From Annulohypoxylon bovei var. microspora (Eukaryota > Ascomycota > Sordariomycetes > Xylariales > Hypoxylaceae), in assembly GCA_022836615.1 (NCBI GenBank), contig MU405270.1:62001-126000 (forward strand): a stretch of 64,000 nucleotides of DNA. The letters are read 5' to 3'. Both the position numbers and the translations under genes were made by a program. How positions within the stretch are numbered: position 1 is the first letter of the stretch; every line of letters begins with the position of its first letter. Positions 33,559-46,725 of this stretch are shown here, in pieces. Below the pieces are notes generated by a model that searched no databases, had not been told where the DNA came from, and was given only the letters and a program-made list of their open reading frames with translations.

Positions 33559-34060
33559 TGCGGCTAAGAGAATAGACTAGGCCTGTTAATGGTAGGATGT
33601 GACTATGTAAAGTATTGTTAGATGGGTTGAATTTAGAAAGGACAGAAATATGGGCGCTACTCGGTTTCTAGCTAGAGAAGGCATGATAATACAGCAAACA
33701 AAGATAAGTAAAAATGACAAAGGCTAAGGGTGGTTGAAGGATGCTATTGTAATCTTAGTCTTTTGCTAACATAATATTAACGTTTTAAAGCCGAATCCGG
33801 AATTCTTTGTTTTTGGTGAATCTGACGAAGAGGTATACTGTCGCAAACTACCATATGCGGCGTTCTAATACTATTGTATCATTCTGATCGTGTGATATGA
33901 CTTGTGTACCATCTTGGGATTCTTTTCTTACACGGCTTTTAACTTATCTTCTCTAAAAAAAGAAATATCACTTTAAAACTTTGCTCATTGGGCATTATTA
34001 GGAAAACTTTTTCAGTTATTGCAGCAGCTAGATCTTGTGTACAACCTTTATAGCGAAATA
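33559..34060. promoter_or_regulatory. divergent intergenic region
   Basis: 502 bp between two divergent start codons must contain both promoters. No specific element was recognised. Confidence 0.4.
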
Positions 34061-35130
34061 ATGGCTGACGGGTTCGAAGTACGATATACGGATGGGAAAG
34101 GGTTTGGGTGTTTTGCAACCAAAGAATTCGAAACTGGCGAGCGTATTCTCGTCGAAAGGGTGATTCTCTCAATCGCTAATCATGAAGATATATCACACCA
34201 ATTGAAGGATGTACATCATAATTTCGTCAACCGCCTCTCCGCATCAGAACAGGAGCAATACTTACAGTTACATGCGTGGGAAGATCCTACCAGACTAGCA
34301 TCGCTCCGTAATGTCTTGAAAAAAGCTGGAATACCGCCTGAGGAGATTGAGAAATATTGTCAAATATATCTTATATTTGTCTCTAATCAATTTATCATAC
34401 AAGAGGCCGTTGGGAGTGTGTATGAAGAAGTTACACCTGCAATATCTGGCATTTTCCTTAAGGGGAGTAGGCTCAACCATTCCTGCGACTCCAATTGTAA
34501 CTGGAATCTAATGGCGAGGCCGGGTCACCTTATCGTTAAGGCTTGCCGACCCATCAAAGAAGGAGACGAACTCACCCTCTCCTACCTGTCGAATAATTCT
34601 CTCCCAAGGGAGAGCCGGCAAAGGGAGCTAAGGTGGAAGTGGGGATTTACTTGCTTATGTCCTAGGTGTCATGAGTGGGATTCAGAGTATGATGCTCGTC
34701 TTAGCGATGTCCTCGAGGGGCAGAGACACGTTTATGATCATTGGCGCGAGCGAGAAAATGGAGAGCGCTTACCTGATCAGAGTCGAGATGGAAACGAGAT
34801 ACCAGTGCGAGATCTTATCGAACGACGCATAGAGCTTCTTACAGAATTACACTGGCATCCCGAACTATTTTTTGCGTAAGTTATATTGACTTAATGAACG
34901 AGTTCACCAACGCTTATATTTTGTGAAGTTACTGTGATATGGCAGAATGCCAACTCTGGCTACTCGCCGAAGCGAATCCGGCCGGAGGTGCCGACAGACC
35001 CTACCTGGAAGATGCTAGAGACTGCCTGGAAGAAGCAGTTAGCCTAGGGGAACAGTGCTTTTCGGAGGATGAAATCCTTGTGGCGGAGGCAAGACACGAA
35101 CTAGACCGCGTTATTGGCAGACTCGGATAA
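34061..35130 (+). CDS. SET-domain protein (SMYD/SET5-like putative lysine methyltransferase)
   Basis: Two exons (34061-34875, 34929-35130) join to 339 codons (338 aa). The SET domain starts near residue 8 (YTDGKGFGCFATKEFETGERILVE) and has a long helical insertion. It carries the cofactor-binding motif RLNHSCDSNC (about 137-146), GDELTLSYL (168-176) and a post-SET CxCxxC (CLCPRC, 198-203) that binds zinc. A C-terminal helical region follows. These are the elements of S-adenosylmethionine-dependent protein lysine methyltransferases of the SMYD/SET5-like fungal group. No MYND finger is seen. Such small fungal SET proteins often have unknown targets. The start is at MADGFEV because an upstream in-frame ATG adds only leader-like sequence. 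Confidence 0.85.
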
Positions 35131-35225
35131 TTTGATGGACCCAAGGATTGTTTGTTATAAATAAGGAGTGTCGGTGTTTTGTAGAGATGGATAGTTCGAG
35201 GCGGAGGACTTGTATTTCCAGGAGT

Positions 35226-35255
35226 TTAAGGTTAGGGCTAGGGTTAGGGTTAGGC
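35226..35255 (+). repeat. interstitial telomeric repeat, five hexamers
   Basis: Five contiguous hexamers read TTAAGG, TTAGGG, CTAGGG, TTAGGG, TTAGGC: two perfect TTAGGG units and three one-base variants. The tract lies between the SET gene and the 5'-truncated beta-lactamase-like gene. Confidence 0.85.
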
Positions 35256-35412
35256 GTATTTTACCTGATAAACCCTTCCTTAGATCTCGCATTACCTGAT
35301 GTCACATTTTTTAGAGAGTTATGCGGGGGATAAAAATGGTGAAGATTTCCATGTTTGAGACTCGCAAAACATTGTGAACTAATAACGCTGTATGATGCAC
35401 TCAACTGACGTA

Positions 35413-36542
35413 GAGTTAAGGCAACATTATCTACAGCAAGTCTCTTGGAAAAGCCTCCTTGAAAGAAGGCAACGATCGCCCTTTCACGGAGGATACAATT
35501 TGCGCTATTGCCTCGATGTCCAAGCTCATGACTTCAGTCGCCGTGCTACAATGCGTTGAAAACGGCACCTTGGAGCTCGATAAAGATGCCAGACCTCTAC
35601 TCCCTAAAATGGGAAAGTATGGCATCATGACTGGCTTTGTCGATGAGAAAAATGAGGGAACTTTCGAGCCTGATTCAACCCCTATTACCCTTAGGATGCT
35701 CCTATCTCATGTCTCAGGTCATGAATACCTATGATTGGCTCAATCCGTCACTGGGTAAATGGCGTGCCTCACGTAATGAGAAGCCATGGTCGGGACCAAC
35801 TGTTGAATCCAAATCTGCTCTGCCTCTAGTATGTAAACCAGGGACACGTTTTACGTATGGGGCGGGGCATGATTGGGCAGGCAAGTTGGTCCAGATAGCT
35901 TCAGGGTCTACTCTCGAAGACTTCATGCGCATTCATATTTGGGAACCGTTAGGTATCGACGGCGACATCAGCTTTTACCCCAAGACGAAAACGAGTATGA
36001 AGGATAGGATGGCCGATATTAGTACGCTAAACGACAAAGGCGAGCCGCCAGCTGAAGACCTACCTACTTTCGACATCTTGTTCGGGAGGACAGATTATCT
36101 AGGTGGTGGCGGTCTCTTTTCCTCTGCGAAAGCGTACTACACCTTCGTATCTGCAATTCTCCGACGAGACCCCAAACTCCTTAAGACAGCGTCCTATTAC
36201 GAATTGTTCCGCCCCCAGCTGGACGAGAAGCTCGAACAAACCTTTAACGAGTACATTAGCTCTTCACCAGCACACACGAATTTCCTTGGGATGCGTATCC
36301 CGGAGTCAACTAGGAAGACGTGGAGCTTCGCGGGCCTGATATCAAAAGAAGCACAGAGTGGTCGGTTTGGGAAAGGGACTACGTTCTGGGCCGGGGTTCC
36401 AAGTACAATATGGTTTATTGACCACGACACGGGCATCTGCGGGACTGCGATTTGTCAGATCTTACCTCCTTTACACCCTGCAATTGTCAAGTTGCATGAA
36501 GAGTTCCAGAAAGGGGTTTTCGAAAAAGCTCAGGAGGTCTGA
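35413..36542 (+). pseudogene. beta-lactamase/transpeptidase-family (class C-like) pseudogene
   Basis: The first frame (to a stop near 35734) encodes the N-terminal part of a serine beta-lactamase-like hydrolase with the catalytic SxxK motif (ASMSKLMT) and TLRMLLSHVSGHEY. The rest continues in another frame from about 35733 (DWLNPSLGKWR, then TRFTYGAGHDWAGKLVQ, LGGGGLFSSAKAYYTF) to a stop at 36542. The frames join by removing four bases around 35727-35733, so a 4-bp gain has broken the gene. The 5' end is also incomplete: the frame opens near 35413 without an ATG or recognised first exon. Intact fungal relatives are esterases or transferases such as the LovD-like group. I call it dead. Confidence 0.75.
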
Positions 36543-39193
36543 GTACCTGTTAAGATTACTTAGTAAGATAATCAATTGAATCGACAAGTAGGTATTTAAA
36601 CTTCTGTAAAACGAAAGATCGCATATCGCAGTGGAGATGGAGATTTAACAGTGAAGAATAGATAAGCCCAGGAACAGTTTCAAAGAGTCAGTATTATCGC
36701 GGGCGCAATTGAATAAAATGAGGTAAATATCTACTTACAGGCGCAATTTGGTTGGCTGAAAAGCAGTATGCGTTATGGAAGGCCTTATAATTATAGCCCC
36801 TCAGCCCCTTAAGCTTGCAGGAAAATACAGTGTTTATTCTACAGTGTAATACGTTTTATACACTGTGAATAAATTGAATTGGCGTGCTGTGGCTGCTGTG
36901 GCTGGCGTAAACTCGGAGTTGTAACTTACATACTTCACTGAGATAAAATAATAACACTTTTTATCTAATACAATATACACACCTAAGTAAGTACTTGATA
37001 ATCAGTGCTTTCGGAGGTCGAATAATTAAAAATTGTGACATATCCATTGATAAATATAGAATTTCAGTTATCGCAATATTTGCCCATCTTTGTTGACATA
37101 AAAATTGCTGGTTCTTCAGTTCAAATCAAGATACCCAATTAAATATGGAGAATCAAAGTGGCTTGTCTTCTTCTTCTTCGTCGTAGGTATCTTCTAAAAG
37201 TTCTTCAGCTACGGCAATTATTATCGCTCGGAATACCATGTGATATCTAGCTCGATGTACGGTTCTTTTCCTTTTCAGCCAATAATCCGCGCGATTTAAT
37301 GACAAACTTACCTACATGAAAAGGTCTAGATGTGAACAAGATACTTGAGGCTCTTCTCCCGACTAGGGAAAGTTCCGGTGGCTAGCTGAACATCGACTGA
37401 TCTTACCTCAGCCCAAGTTTTTCAGGCTGATTATTCCTTGCTTTCTCGAAAAGGCGAGTCACGTTTACGATAACTTCCTTTCGTATGTTCTTACAATGTA
37501 CGATAGAATTTGCGATATCTAAAATGAAGAATAATTCATTAATATTTATGAAAATATTTATGTCCCAGCAGCTTTCTAGTGTTTAATAAAATGAGGTGCC
37601 TCGCCAGAAAGAAAGCTAACGGGGCCAGTGGATGGCAAAAAAAGGGGCGTTTATCGTAACGACAAAATCCGTAAATATTGTAAGTTGCGCCAAGGTCCAC
37701 ATCTCGATGCACTATTCAGTAGAAGTCTTGTTGGAAATAGGCCAATTAATACGAAAATTTCCCCGGAGTTAGATAGCACTATGCCCGCTCTATTATCGGC
37801 AAAGCAGAAGCTTAACTCGACGTGCTCGGGAGAAAATAGTGGGATCCATATCCGAAATGTCTCGGTTGGCTGCAGGCTGCCGCAACTCGGCATGGGACGA
37901 GAGAAGTCGAAGACAGGGGTGATGACGACTGAATGGGCAGGTCAATTTTCGTAACACACGACGTAGATAGTAGTAAGCCAGTAATGTAATCCAACATTCT
38001 AATCGGATGTTACAGGTTCACCCGGTAATAGTTGTCGAAATGGATAGCCGCTGGTTATGGATTGAGAGATATTCAAAATGTCGGGCAACCATAGCTTTGT
38101 CCATCTAATCCGATAGGCTTAAAACGCCTACGTAGTTATCACGCTAGTATAAAACCAGAGATCGCGACAAGATTATGTAAGATGACCCAATGAGATTTTG
38201 AAGAAAGGGCGGTTGTAAGGGTTTAAGAATGGTACTTTAGGTAGGCTCTGAGTTTGACCTGCATGAGAACGTGATCAAATTTGGAAACTACTTCATGTTT
38301 TTGCCCGCCTTTTCTATTCTCTAACTTTGAATATCAGGTAATATTTGAAGTTTCCAAGTTCTAAGTTTCATTTGCGCACATAAGTACATACGTACATGTA
38401 TTTGAAGGTTGTATTTTTGACTTCGTCCGAGCATGTTTAGTCATATTAATAACCAACCAGTTGTTTCCTAAATGGTAATCGCGTCTAACTGTCATGCGAG
38501 ATCACATAGTTTTAAGTTGGACGGTTTAAACCTTACATGTGATGGGCAGCCCTGCGAGGCTTTTCCAAGCTTTCGCGCTTTGGTCTGTGCGTCGCTTTAG
38601 ATGCTGGGGTTTCCCGTTTTCCGTTAGAAGGTACTTAGGTACATCGAATTCCAAGATTAGTATGGATATGAGAAAAGATTAAAATTACATATAACTGGAT
38701 GGATCGTGTCTTTTCCAAGACTTTTCTAATGTACCTTAGAAAATAGTTCAGGTTATATGGACCATCGTATTCCCATATACCTTCGTTCAGATATAGTCTG
38801 AAGATTTCCTTACTTAATTTGTTTTCGGATTTAATTAATTCACTCGTTTCATCTTCTTCCCAACTACATACAAAGTTTCTACCGTGTGTATGAGTCCTTA
38901 ATACTGTTGATTTATACGGATCAGTGCACGGTCTCGGCCTGTGCCGGACAGCCGGGTTAGCGCGTTGTCTTGTGTGCCGGAAAACCGATCAAAGTCCAGG
39001 GAAATTCTTCAACCGTCATACTTGGCATTCTGGAAATCGGTCGCATTGGATGATCGACCTTTTTACATACTTCTGTCTTTCAAAGGAGAAGTCGGGCGGA
39101 AGATGACGAGCCCTTCATTCATTCCATGATTGAACAACTCTCTTTTTCATTCAAGCTCCAGCTACAGTCACGCCGTCCACGTCCAACGCGCGC
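36543..39193. other. gene-poor AT-rich region
   Basis: 2.65 kb without a supported gene. An ORF at 37628-37954 (108 aa) lacks recognised features. Short TTC/CTT runs lie near 37163-37185. Confidence 0.5.
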
Positions 39194-40400
39194 ATGATGA
39201 GCAGTAGCAGCTCTTCTAACGGCTTCGAGCTCACCACCACCAACAACAGCAGCTCAACCACTGGCCACATCCAGGACACTCAGAGTGGCCTTCATAGCTA
39301 TGCGTTGCCAAGGAGGAGGACTAGGAGGACTGGAGGAGGAGCAGGGCTGGACTCCCTGCCGCTCGAGCTCCAGTACCTCATCCTCTCTCATCTAGACCTA
39401 TCCAGCTTGGTCACACTACGACAGACCTATCCGTTGTACCGCCAAATTATCACAGCTGATGTCGTCCGCAGGCAGTTCACTACTAGCAACGGTATCCCCG
39501 ATCCAGTCCTGCACGGTTGCTGCACTGAGTGTCTATGCATGCCAGGACTTGATCGTCTCATCATAGATACGACGCGACCAAGCCACATGTGGCGGTCCAT
39601 CTGCTTTCGTTGCTGGCGTGATCGCTTGAGTAGTGAGAACCGGAAGCACTGGCCGTTGGTAGAGATGGTCAACGGCGACTACGGTTATATATGTCACTTC
39701 TGCACCTGGCCGGTTCACAGCGGCGCCTCGAATAGCAGGATCAAGCAGATGCACGCCCCTTGTAGGGTGAGGCGGCTCGTCGTCGTCATCTCGTGGCTCA
39801 TAATGGCCATCATACAATTCGGGCTCGGGATGCTGGCTGCCGTGCTAGCCTGGACCATGTTCCGGAACTCGTCGACGGTCTTGATACCTGCAAGCGTACG
39901 GCCTCCTTCATTCCTTTCACTTCTACTCGCGTCGGCATTCTGACGGTTGCGGCTTTTTTTAGATTGACTTCGGCCTGGCAATATTGGCTCTATGCATATT
40001 TGTGATCCGTGTTGGGACGACAAACGAGCAGACATACACACGTGCGCTCGCCTCAGAACTGGTAATCACGTTTATCCGCATCCCCCCTGTTACTTATACC
40101 GCGCGCGAGACCGTAATTTCCGAGAACACCCAAGGCGGTCCGCTGCCCAAGTTCGGTTTTGGCGTCTTTTTAATAAACTTGTAAGTTTACTGGTGCGATG
40201 TTCCACCTATGTCGTGATGGCTATGATACTAAACACAAATCCTCACTAGGATATTCCGTCTTCTAGACATGGTCGGTTACACATTACTCAACTGCGGCTA
40301 TGATCCGAGGAGTATCTTTCTAGGGGGGCTGCCCTTAAAGAAGAAACTGTTGTATGGCTTTTGCACGTTCATGGTATGGTTTGCATTTATACCATTCTGA
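39194..40400 (+). CDS. F-box protein with C-terminal transmembrane helices
   Basis: Three exons (39194-39895, 39963-40180, 40250-40400) join to exactly 357 codons (356 aa). After a Ser/Thr/Asn-rich leader and a basic patch (RRRTRRTGGG), an F-box (LDSLPLELQYLILSHLDLSSLVTLRQTYPLY) occupies about residues 52-85. Cys pairs follow (CCTECLC, CFRC, CHFC), possibly zinc-binding. Four hydrophobic segments come next: LVVVISWLIMAIIQFGLGML, IDFGLAILALCIFVIRV, FGVFLINLLIFRLL and LYGFCTFMVWFAFIPF. F-box proteins recruit substrates to SCF ubiquitin ligases. Membrane helices would place this one on an organelle or plasma membrane, which is inference. The downstream exons fit phase and continue the hydrophobic pattern, supporting the model. 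Confidence 0.75.
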
Positions 40401-41912
40401 AAATAGTTGTAATGAACGACGTGAGCCTCCGGTGCGCCATATCAGTAATGGCGTCTACGGGGCCACAATGTTGGCACATCTGCTGTCGACCTAATCGCGT
40501 GTCTTTTCACACCATCTTCATCATTATCATAGGTAGCGTATCCTTAGAGGATAGTTGATCCGGCAACTACAATTCAATCTTAAATAACATTAGCGGTCGT
40601 GCACCAAGCACTCCTAATTTTCTAGCTACATGAGTTGATCGACGCTAGTTCGATGCCAAGCCGCTTAGTCACCGTGCTTCCCATGAGAACATCGTGGCTT
40701 GTGCGTGTGTCACTAGAGTCTGCATGTCTTAAACCTTCCAAGTTTATTCTTGTCGATTCAACCAAGTCATTATGCACTGATGCATATCCGATTATCTGAG
40801 ATGAGCACAGATAGCGAAAACCTGGTGCGGCGAACCTTTATATGTTTATTGATACAAGTAGGGGTGAATTGCTATCCATACACGAATAATGGTAGAAAAT
40901 TCGATATCAACAGATAGTAGACATTTATGTTGTGTCTTGCAGCATGACAGGGATGCCCCAATTTGTACTCTTCGCCAGATGTAATTCCTAACAGATAATA
41001 AGCAGGCATTTCGAGATTATTCATGGTTCATCTTCATCGATCCTATGTAAACAGTAACTCATACTCTAAGAGTGAGACTGTTAAAGGTTTACTCTATTAA
41101 AAGTCTGGTCAAATCAAGATTCGACGTGTTAATGGTAAAGATACGTTCGTAGCTGAGCTTGAAATATTTGAGATGAAGGGGGGTTGCTTATATGTACACC
41201 ATGATCCTTAGCAGGTGGACTGATAGCTACTCGCGCAACAACCCTCCCCCAGTACTGATGATATCTAGAGTGATAGAGAAGAGGAAGAAATTCATTAGAA
41301 TTCGGTGAACCTATTGCCCCTTTCAATGACATCCACCTTTTTCCCCTTTCCTAAAGTTACAATAACTATCAACGATATTGAATGATGCACGAGTCACTCT
41401 GAGTATCTGCTTTAGAGGTTATTTTATGTTGATAATAGGTAGGCAGATCGGATTTCCATCACAGTTTATAGTCCATCGCATCGATAGGTAGAGTCTAGCC
41501 ACCGTTCGGTACAGCCAAACAAGCTAGGTACCTAGGCAGGTCCTTCCCCCCCTTTTGTTGATAATCATTGCGACAAAATGTGGGACCCACTGCCAGGCCA
41601 TACAGCTACAGTGGTATATAAAATACGTGACAATACTTCTTCAGAAAATGTAGAAATAAACATTCATAGGTATAGATACTCCGGTGGCTATCGGTAAATA
41701 TTGCGCTTCGCTTTATCCTCCTTTTCTATTTACAGATTTTTATATGTTTTCCTTCGGCTTTGATATCAAAATTCAGCTACAAATGACAAAGCCCATTCTA
41801 CATGGCCACAAACATGCTATTCCATCTTGAATATATCTGCTGTTAAGCGTACCTGATAGGTAATGCCTGACGTGTCAAGTATTCTTCCTTGCCATACTTC
41901 AATTTTGGCTAG
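40401..41912. other. intergenic, nothing recognised
   Basis: 1.5 kb AT-rich. A palindromic TAGGTACCTAGG motif lies near 41525. Confidence 0.5.
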
Positions 41913-42822
41913 TTACTTCTTCAATCTCTTTTCGCTCCAGACCACCATCAACCTCGCAGCATGAAGAGCGATCTCCTTCGCTTCTTTGGTCTTCGTGTAT
42001 TCCGCCTCCTCCGTAAACCTGTTGGCCCAAAATAGCCACCTCTCAAGCGTCAAACCAGGTTCGCCTTTGAATAGTGATCCGCCCTTGTATGAGCGGCGAA
42101 GCACATCGCTAAGTACTGGGTCCGGATTAGCTGCAAGTGCTTCAACTAGAACCGGACCGGCGAACTCGATATACATCGCCGCCGTTATTAAGTCTCTATC
42201 TAGCGCACTGGTCCTTGGTAGGTGCCTATCTTCCTCTAATGCTTCGCGCAACATCCAGATGGGCTGGTTCTCAAAATGAACTACCCCGGCACCTATCAGC
42301 TTGGCAGAGAAGGCATGAAACCGTATCCAAGCCTCGTCAATCTGTGCCTGTTCTTCTTTGATATTAGAGTGGCGAGGTCCGTTCAGATACCCCCTAAAAA
42401 CAGCTCCTATTACGGGAAGGTCTGCCCAGAGGCGGAACTAGCAATTCAATTAGCGTTAAATGCTAAGTACGGTCGATAGGGGTGGATTTAGTTTGACTTA
42501 CTTCCCATATGGTAATTCCAGTATCGGGCAGCAGCGTGAGTTCTCGCATGACTCTCACCAACCTATCTTGAGCTGGATGATCGTACGGTATCTGCTCCGC
42601 GATTGCGATGGTGCTTCTCCATAGCTTGAAAAAGAATACATCATCCAATGTTACCTCATCACCCCTCAGTTCGGGTAGAAGCTGAGATATGGCGATGGCT
42701 GCTTGTGCGGCGGAAACGGAACTCTTTAATTGGAGATAATCATTGAAGATATCGAAGACGTCCTGATTTACAAGCTCCTTGCCTCGTGAATCCTTCTGTC
42801 GTAGTTCAATCTCGTCCGCCAT
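41913..42822 (-). CDS. DUF3632-family fungal protein
   Basis: Two exons (42822-42502, 42437-41913) join at phase 0 to 282 codons (281 aa). The all-helical sequence matches the DUF3632 pattern: an N-terminal helical segment, an aromatic motif with the fungal FRLWADLPVIGAVFRGYLNGP block, WMLREALEED and a late FAGPVLVEALAANP / LTLERWLFWANRF pair. The family is widespread in filamentous ascomycetes and has no known function. No signal peptide, membrane helix or catalytic motif is seen. The family assignment is from memory of the pattern. Confidence 0.65.
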
Positions 42823-43846
42823 GTTTCGGTGAGGAAGCTAGCGATGTCAGGTTGGGAGTCGTTTAGGTCCTAGAGGTGCTTGTTTGTGTGTTGCCTTGAT
42901 TTAAACCCGCGAAAGCCTAGGTTCGGTAATGTCGCAAGCGTACATATATACGTCATTAGGCTCCCTATTAAATGAATTTGATCTTGGTGAATGAATAGGA
43001 TAACTAGAAATAACACGTGTCTGCGTGACCTAGCCCAAAAGAGAAGGTGAGGTATTCTACTTGGATTGGATTGGATAGAAAATAGAACGCTCCAGCCAGT
43101 TCTGGGGTTCCTCTTGGTAAATCAGTGGAATGATATTAGTTTTACTTTATTATTCATCGTTATAATTTCAAACGAAAACCTGGGTGGAATTATGTTTATT
43201 TACTCAATGCCAAGGCCGAACCCTCCATGACATCGGCTCTCCTTAATATATTACTTATTCAAGCGCCTCATGTACAGTTTCATCTATTCAGATGCGCCGT
43301 TGATTGCCAGGTAAATGGCCCGTTTTGCGAATGGTAGATTACTTGGGTGGTTCATAGTAAGTTCAAGACGAGAGAGAGTGATGGTGCTACTTAGGGAATA
43401 GCTTGCGCTGCAGCCCCTTTTTATAAAGAGGTAACCATCAAATCTTGCAACCGTATGCCATTGACGAAGTGGAATGGGATTTTTCTTGTGAGAAAATGAA
43501 TTTATAAGGATATTATCATAACTCTAGGTTTTCACTAAGAATACACATATATTATAGGTACCTACTTAGGTAGTTACAAGGAAGTAGGTAATTATCTAAC
43601 GCCTAGGAAAGAAAGCACTATGTAGTTAAATCCCCTAACCAATGCAGTTCCCGCTTATAAGTCACAATCCCCCGCACTAACAACGCTGAAAATGCAACTG
43701 ACACAAAACCAACCTATTCGTAAACCATTACGCTCCCATGCTCATTAGTAAGAAAATGCAAGTTCAAAACACAATACTTGTACAGATATTAAACAAATAA
43801 AGATCAGACAGTCGACAATACCAAGAAAGCACAGCATCGCCCTGCA
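42823..43846. other. AT-rich intergenic
   Basis: No gene is seen. A TAGGTACCTACTTAGGTAG motif lies at about 43556-43575. Confidence 0.5.
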
Positions 43847-44122
43847 TCAATTCCGCTTCGACAGCATGTCTATAGAATTCAAAATTATAGCCATGCGCCT
43901 ACGAGACTCTTCTTCAGTGAGTGGGGTTGGAGACTGCGGAGGTCTCAGGTGTCGGTCTTCGGCATGGAGGTGCGGGTTTAGAAATCTTTGCAAGTTGTAG
44001 CCGGCATCAACAGGGACGTTGATATTTGGTCTCTGAACGACTTCGGAAGCGACGTCTTGACTATAACAATGCGCATTGTAAGCAGCTGTAGATGAGAAGT
44101 TCATGCAAGGTAAAGCATGCAT
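43847..44122 (-). CDS. possible small hypothetical protein
   Basis: An ORF of 91 residues ends in a charged helix (LTEEESRRRMAIILNSIDMLSKRN) and has a Pro/His-rich middle. No domain or signal peptide is recognised. It is the only ORF in this stretch with protein-like composition; it could be spurious. Confidence 0.3.
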   Translation of the reverse strand: MHALPCMNFSSTAAYNAHCYSQDVASEVVQRPNINVPVDAGYNLQRFLNPHLHAEDRHLRPPQSPTPLTEEESRRRMAIILNSIDMLSKRN

Positions 44123-46725
44123 CCTACTTAAAAGGGTCGGGGTCGCTTATGATACTGACTTTAGATACTGGACAGCACGTGCTGAACCGTCGCCTTGGCC
44201 GTTATTTGCCATTTCATTGCCAATCAGGGAAACTTAGAGACTAATTGAGTTTTCCAGCGGTTTGGTTTGGGTCTGGTTTAGCGCTCGGCTGCATCCGCTA
44301 GCAGCGTGGGAAGGTTGTATGGATGGGTTGGACCCTGCGTGCGTGGATGATCGTGGGGTATGTAGGTACCTTAGATAAGATAAAGGTACCTAGTAGAGGG
44401 GGTTTAGTGTTTCGCGAAGGTCTTTTTTCAACTTAATCCATACAACAACAGGAACAAGAACCAAAGAAAAGCGACGACGACACAGAAACGAGCGGCTTTT
44501 CTCAAATAGTTACTGATCGGCGCAGAAATAATTCAGCTTGCCGATCAAAGGCAACATTCTGGAGGGTTGAACCGTGGGCCAACCCGAGATTTATGTATAG
44601 AATCTCTTAAGGCACAGAATATAGACTACTATTCCGCTCATCTAGTGGAACTGTCGAGTCTGACCGCGTGCTACACCTTGTGGAAAATCCACAATTCAAC
44701 TTCGTCCATTCAGACTCAACCCCCACGGCGAAAAACTAAACAGAATTCAGACCCGTGGTTCGCTAGGAAGAAAAACGCTATCCCTTGACGTATGTTTTCG
44801 GGGATTACATGATGTCATCGCGATCTCCCTAGGTCTATCTATCGTCTATACCTAAGTCGGAGAGACTAAGCATACGGGACAAATAATCACGGACAGCTGT
44901 GAATGGCTAGAAGGTTGAGGCTGATATGCTACTGAATGCTTCCGCTCAGGGTCCAGATTCAGAGCTACTCTAGCCCCCACAGGCGGTGCTGATCGCATAC
45001 CTGTTTGGAGAAGTAAGCCAGCAACCCAACCCAGCCAACTTTTCAAATATGGGCTGATTTTTTCTCCCTCTCTTTAATTCTAACATACTGGTAGAAGTGA
45101 GTTGATACCTACGAGAAAGGCCGATCGGGCAAACTTGGATCCTCTTTCTCGTGAATAACATCATAACCCGGGTTCTCCTCCCTCAAATGCCTAGCGGCCT
45201 AGTCCTCGTGACCGCGACCCTAAGACGATCATGTCCTCATTTTCTTTAGAATATTGATTTAATGAGTCCATAACTAATGCTATGATTATGAGCATTTCGT
45301 CAGAATCGATAGCGGCAAGCTTCTCCCTGATCACTTGGACGCCTTCCTATGGGAGACCCCCACGAAACGACGACGAGTTTCTTCGAACGTATTCGAATAG
45401 TTAAAGCTCACCGAACGAGAATGACGTTGAATCGGTTGAAACGTCACAGCATATCGCTTCCCCTACTCTAACGAAGTGACGTAGGGGTAAGCTATGGCTA
45501 GGAAGCTAACTTTCAAATTACCTAGATAGGCAAGATGTGAAGGCACTTGTTGGCTGGCATGGAATTGCGCTCTGCCGAAGGACCTGCAGTTCTCAGGTCT
45601 AGAACTCATTAATATATGCGAATGGCGCCCTAAGTTGGAAAAAAATAAACCAATAGGTAGGAAGACTGCTGGGTCTAGATTTGACAAAATTTAGTGAGAC
45701 ACAGCATTCGGGTTTTTCCTCCCTTGAACCCGGCTACGTCATCAGCTATTAAAGAAAGATGAGCTGTGCGCGCGGGCGCGGGCGCGGCAACACAGCCCCT
45801 GTGCCCCTGGAATGACAAGCGTATGCAGGGCAGAAAGACCCTTAAATTCGTGGGATGGGGAAAAGAGGTCCAAGCGGGATTTCGCAGATGGGTTTCTTAA
45901 AAATTTCGATGCTCCGCAATCGCAAAAAGTAAATCATTCGATGTAGGCTCCTATCCTCCGGCTATTCCCTCGATGGCGTTTCCCACAACCAATCAGCTCT
46001 ATACTATTGACATAAGGTAGCGGCGAATTTTCCTAAGATATCGCAATTCAGGCAGATCATAAGGCGGACGCGCTAGCTGGCTAGCTACCGCAATGGATGC
46101 CTATTAAGATCTAATTCATCTCCAGCTACACCAAGTGTCTATTGAAATAAGGTATCCAGATACGTCAATGACAGCTTACCAAGCTAACACTATTTATGGA
46201 TGTCTGCAGACGAGGCACATGGCCCACTATGGTCTACTAGATCGCGCACCCTCCTCCCGCATCCGTTGGTTCTTGAATACCCTTAACTTTTAGGTACGAC
46301 CACCACCGCTCGCTACGTTACACGATGCACGTATCTAGAACACAATTATTCCATACGCAACGTCTGCCTTGAGAGATACCGAGATTTCACTATGGTCTTA
46401 TTCTGATGTCAATGTGCATTCAAGTCCGAGATGGAGCATTGGGATTATCAACACCATGCTTAAGAAAGGAGTTATACGCCGCGTGACTCGAGATGTGGCG
46501 TCACTGACATTTCAAGGTGTGCCTAAAGGCTTATGGTGTCAAGATACCTACGCATAAGGTTATCATTTCCATCAGATCTTATTGCTATGTACAACTGACT
46601 ACCTACGCGATCGACCTCTTTTCGACGGATGCCGCTAATAGGACGACCGGGCGAGCGATCCCTTACTCTTCTGTCGATAGCCAAAGCGGGGATTAGACCA
46701 TCCCCATCCCTCCCCGATCTTTTTT
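44123..46725. other. gene-poor region
   Basis: 2.6 kb without a supported gene. A GC-only tract (gcgcgcgggcgcgggcgcgg) lies near 45768-45787. ORFs here lack recognised features. Confidence 0.5.

Noticed and set aside
35226..35255. Reading this as a chromosome end
   Set aside because: Genes continue normally on both sides for tens of kilobases, so the repeat is internal.
35148..35333. 61-aa ORF with LGLGLG
   Set aside because: The repeat is a translation of the telomeric hexamers.
37628..37954. 108-aa ORF
   Set aside because: No recognised domain, signal or intron support in an AT-rich gap.
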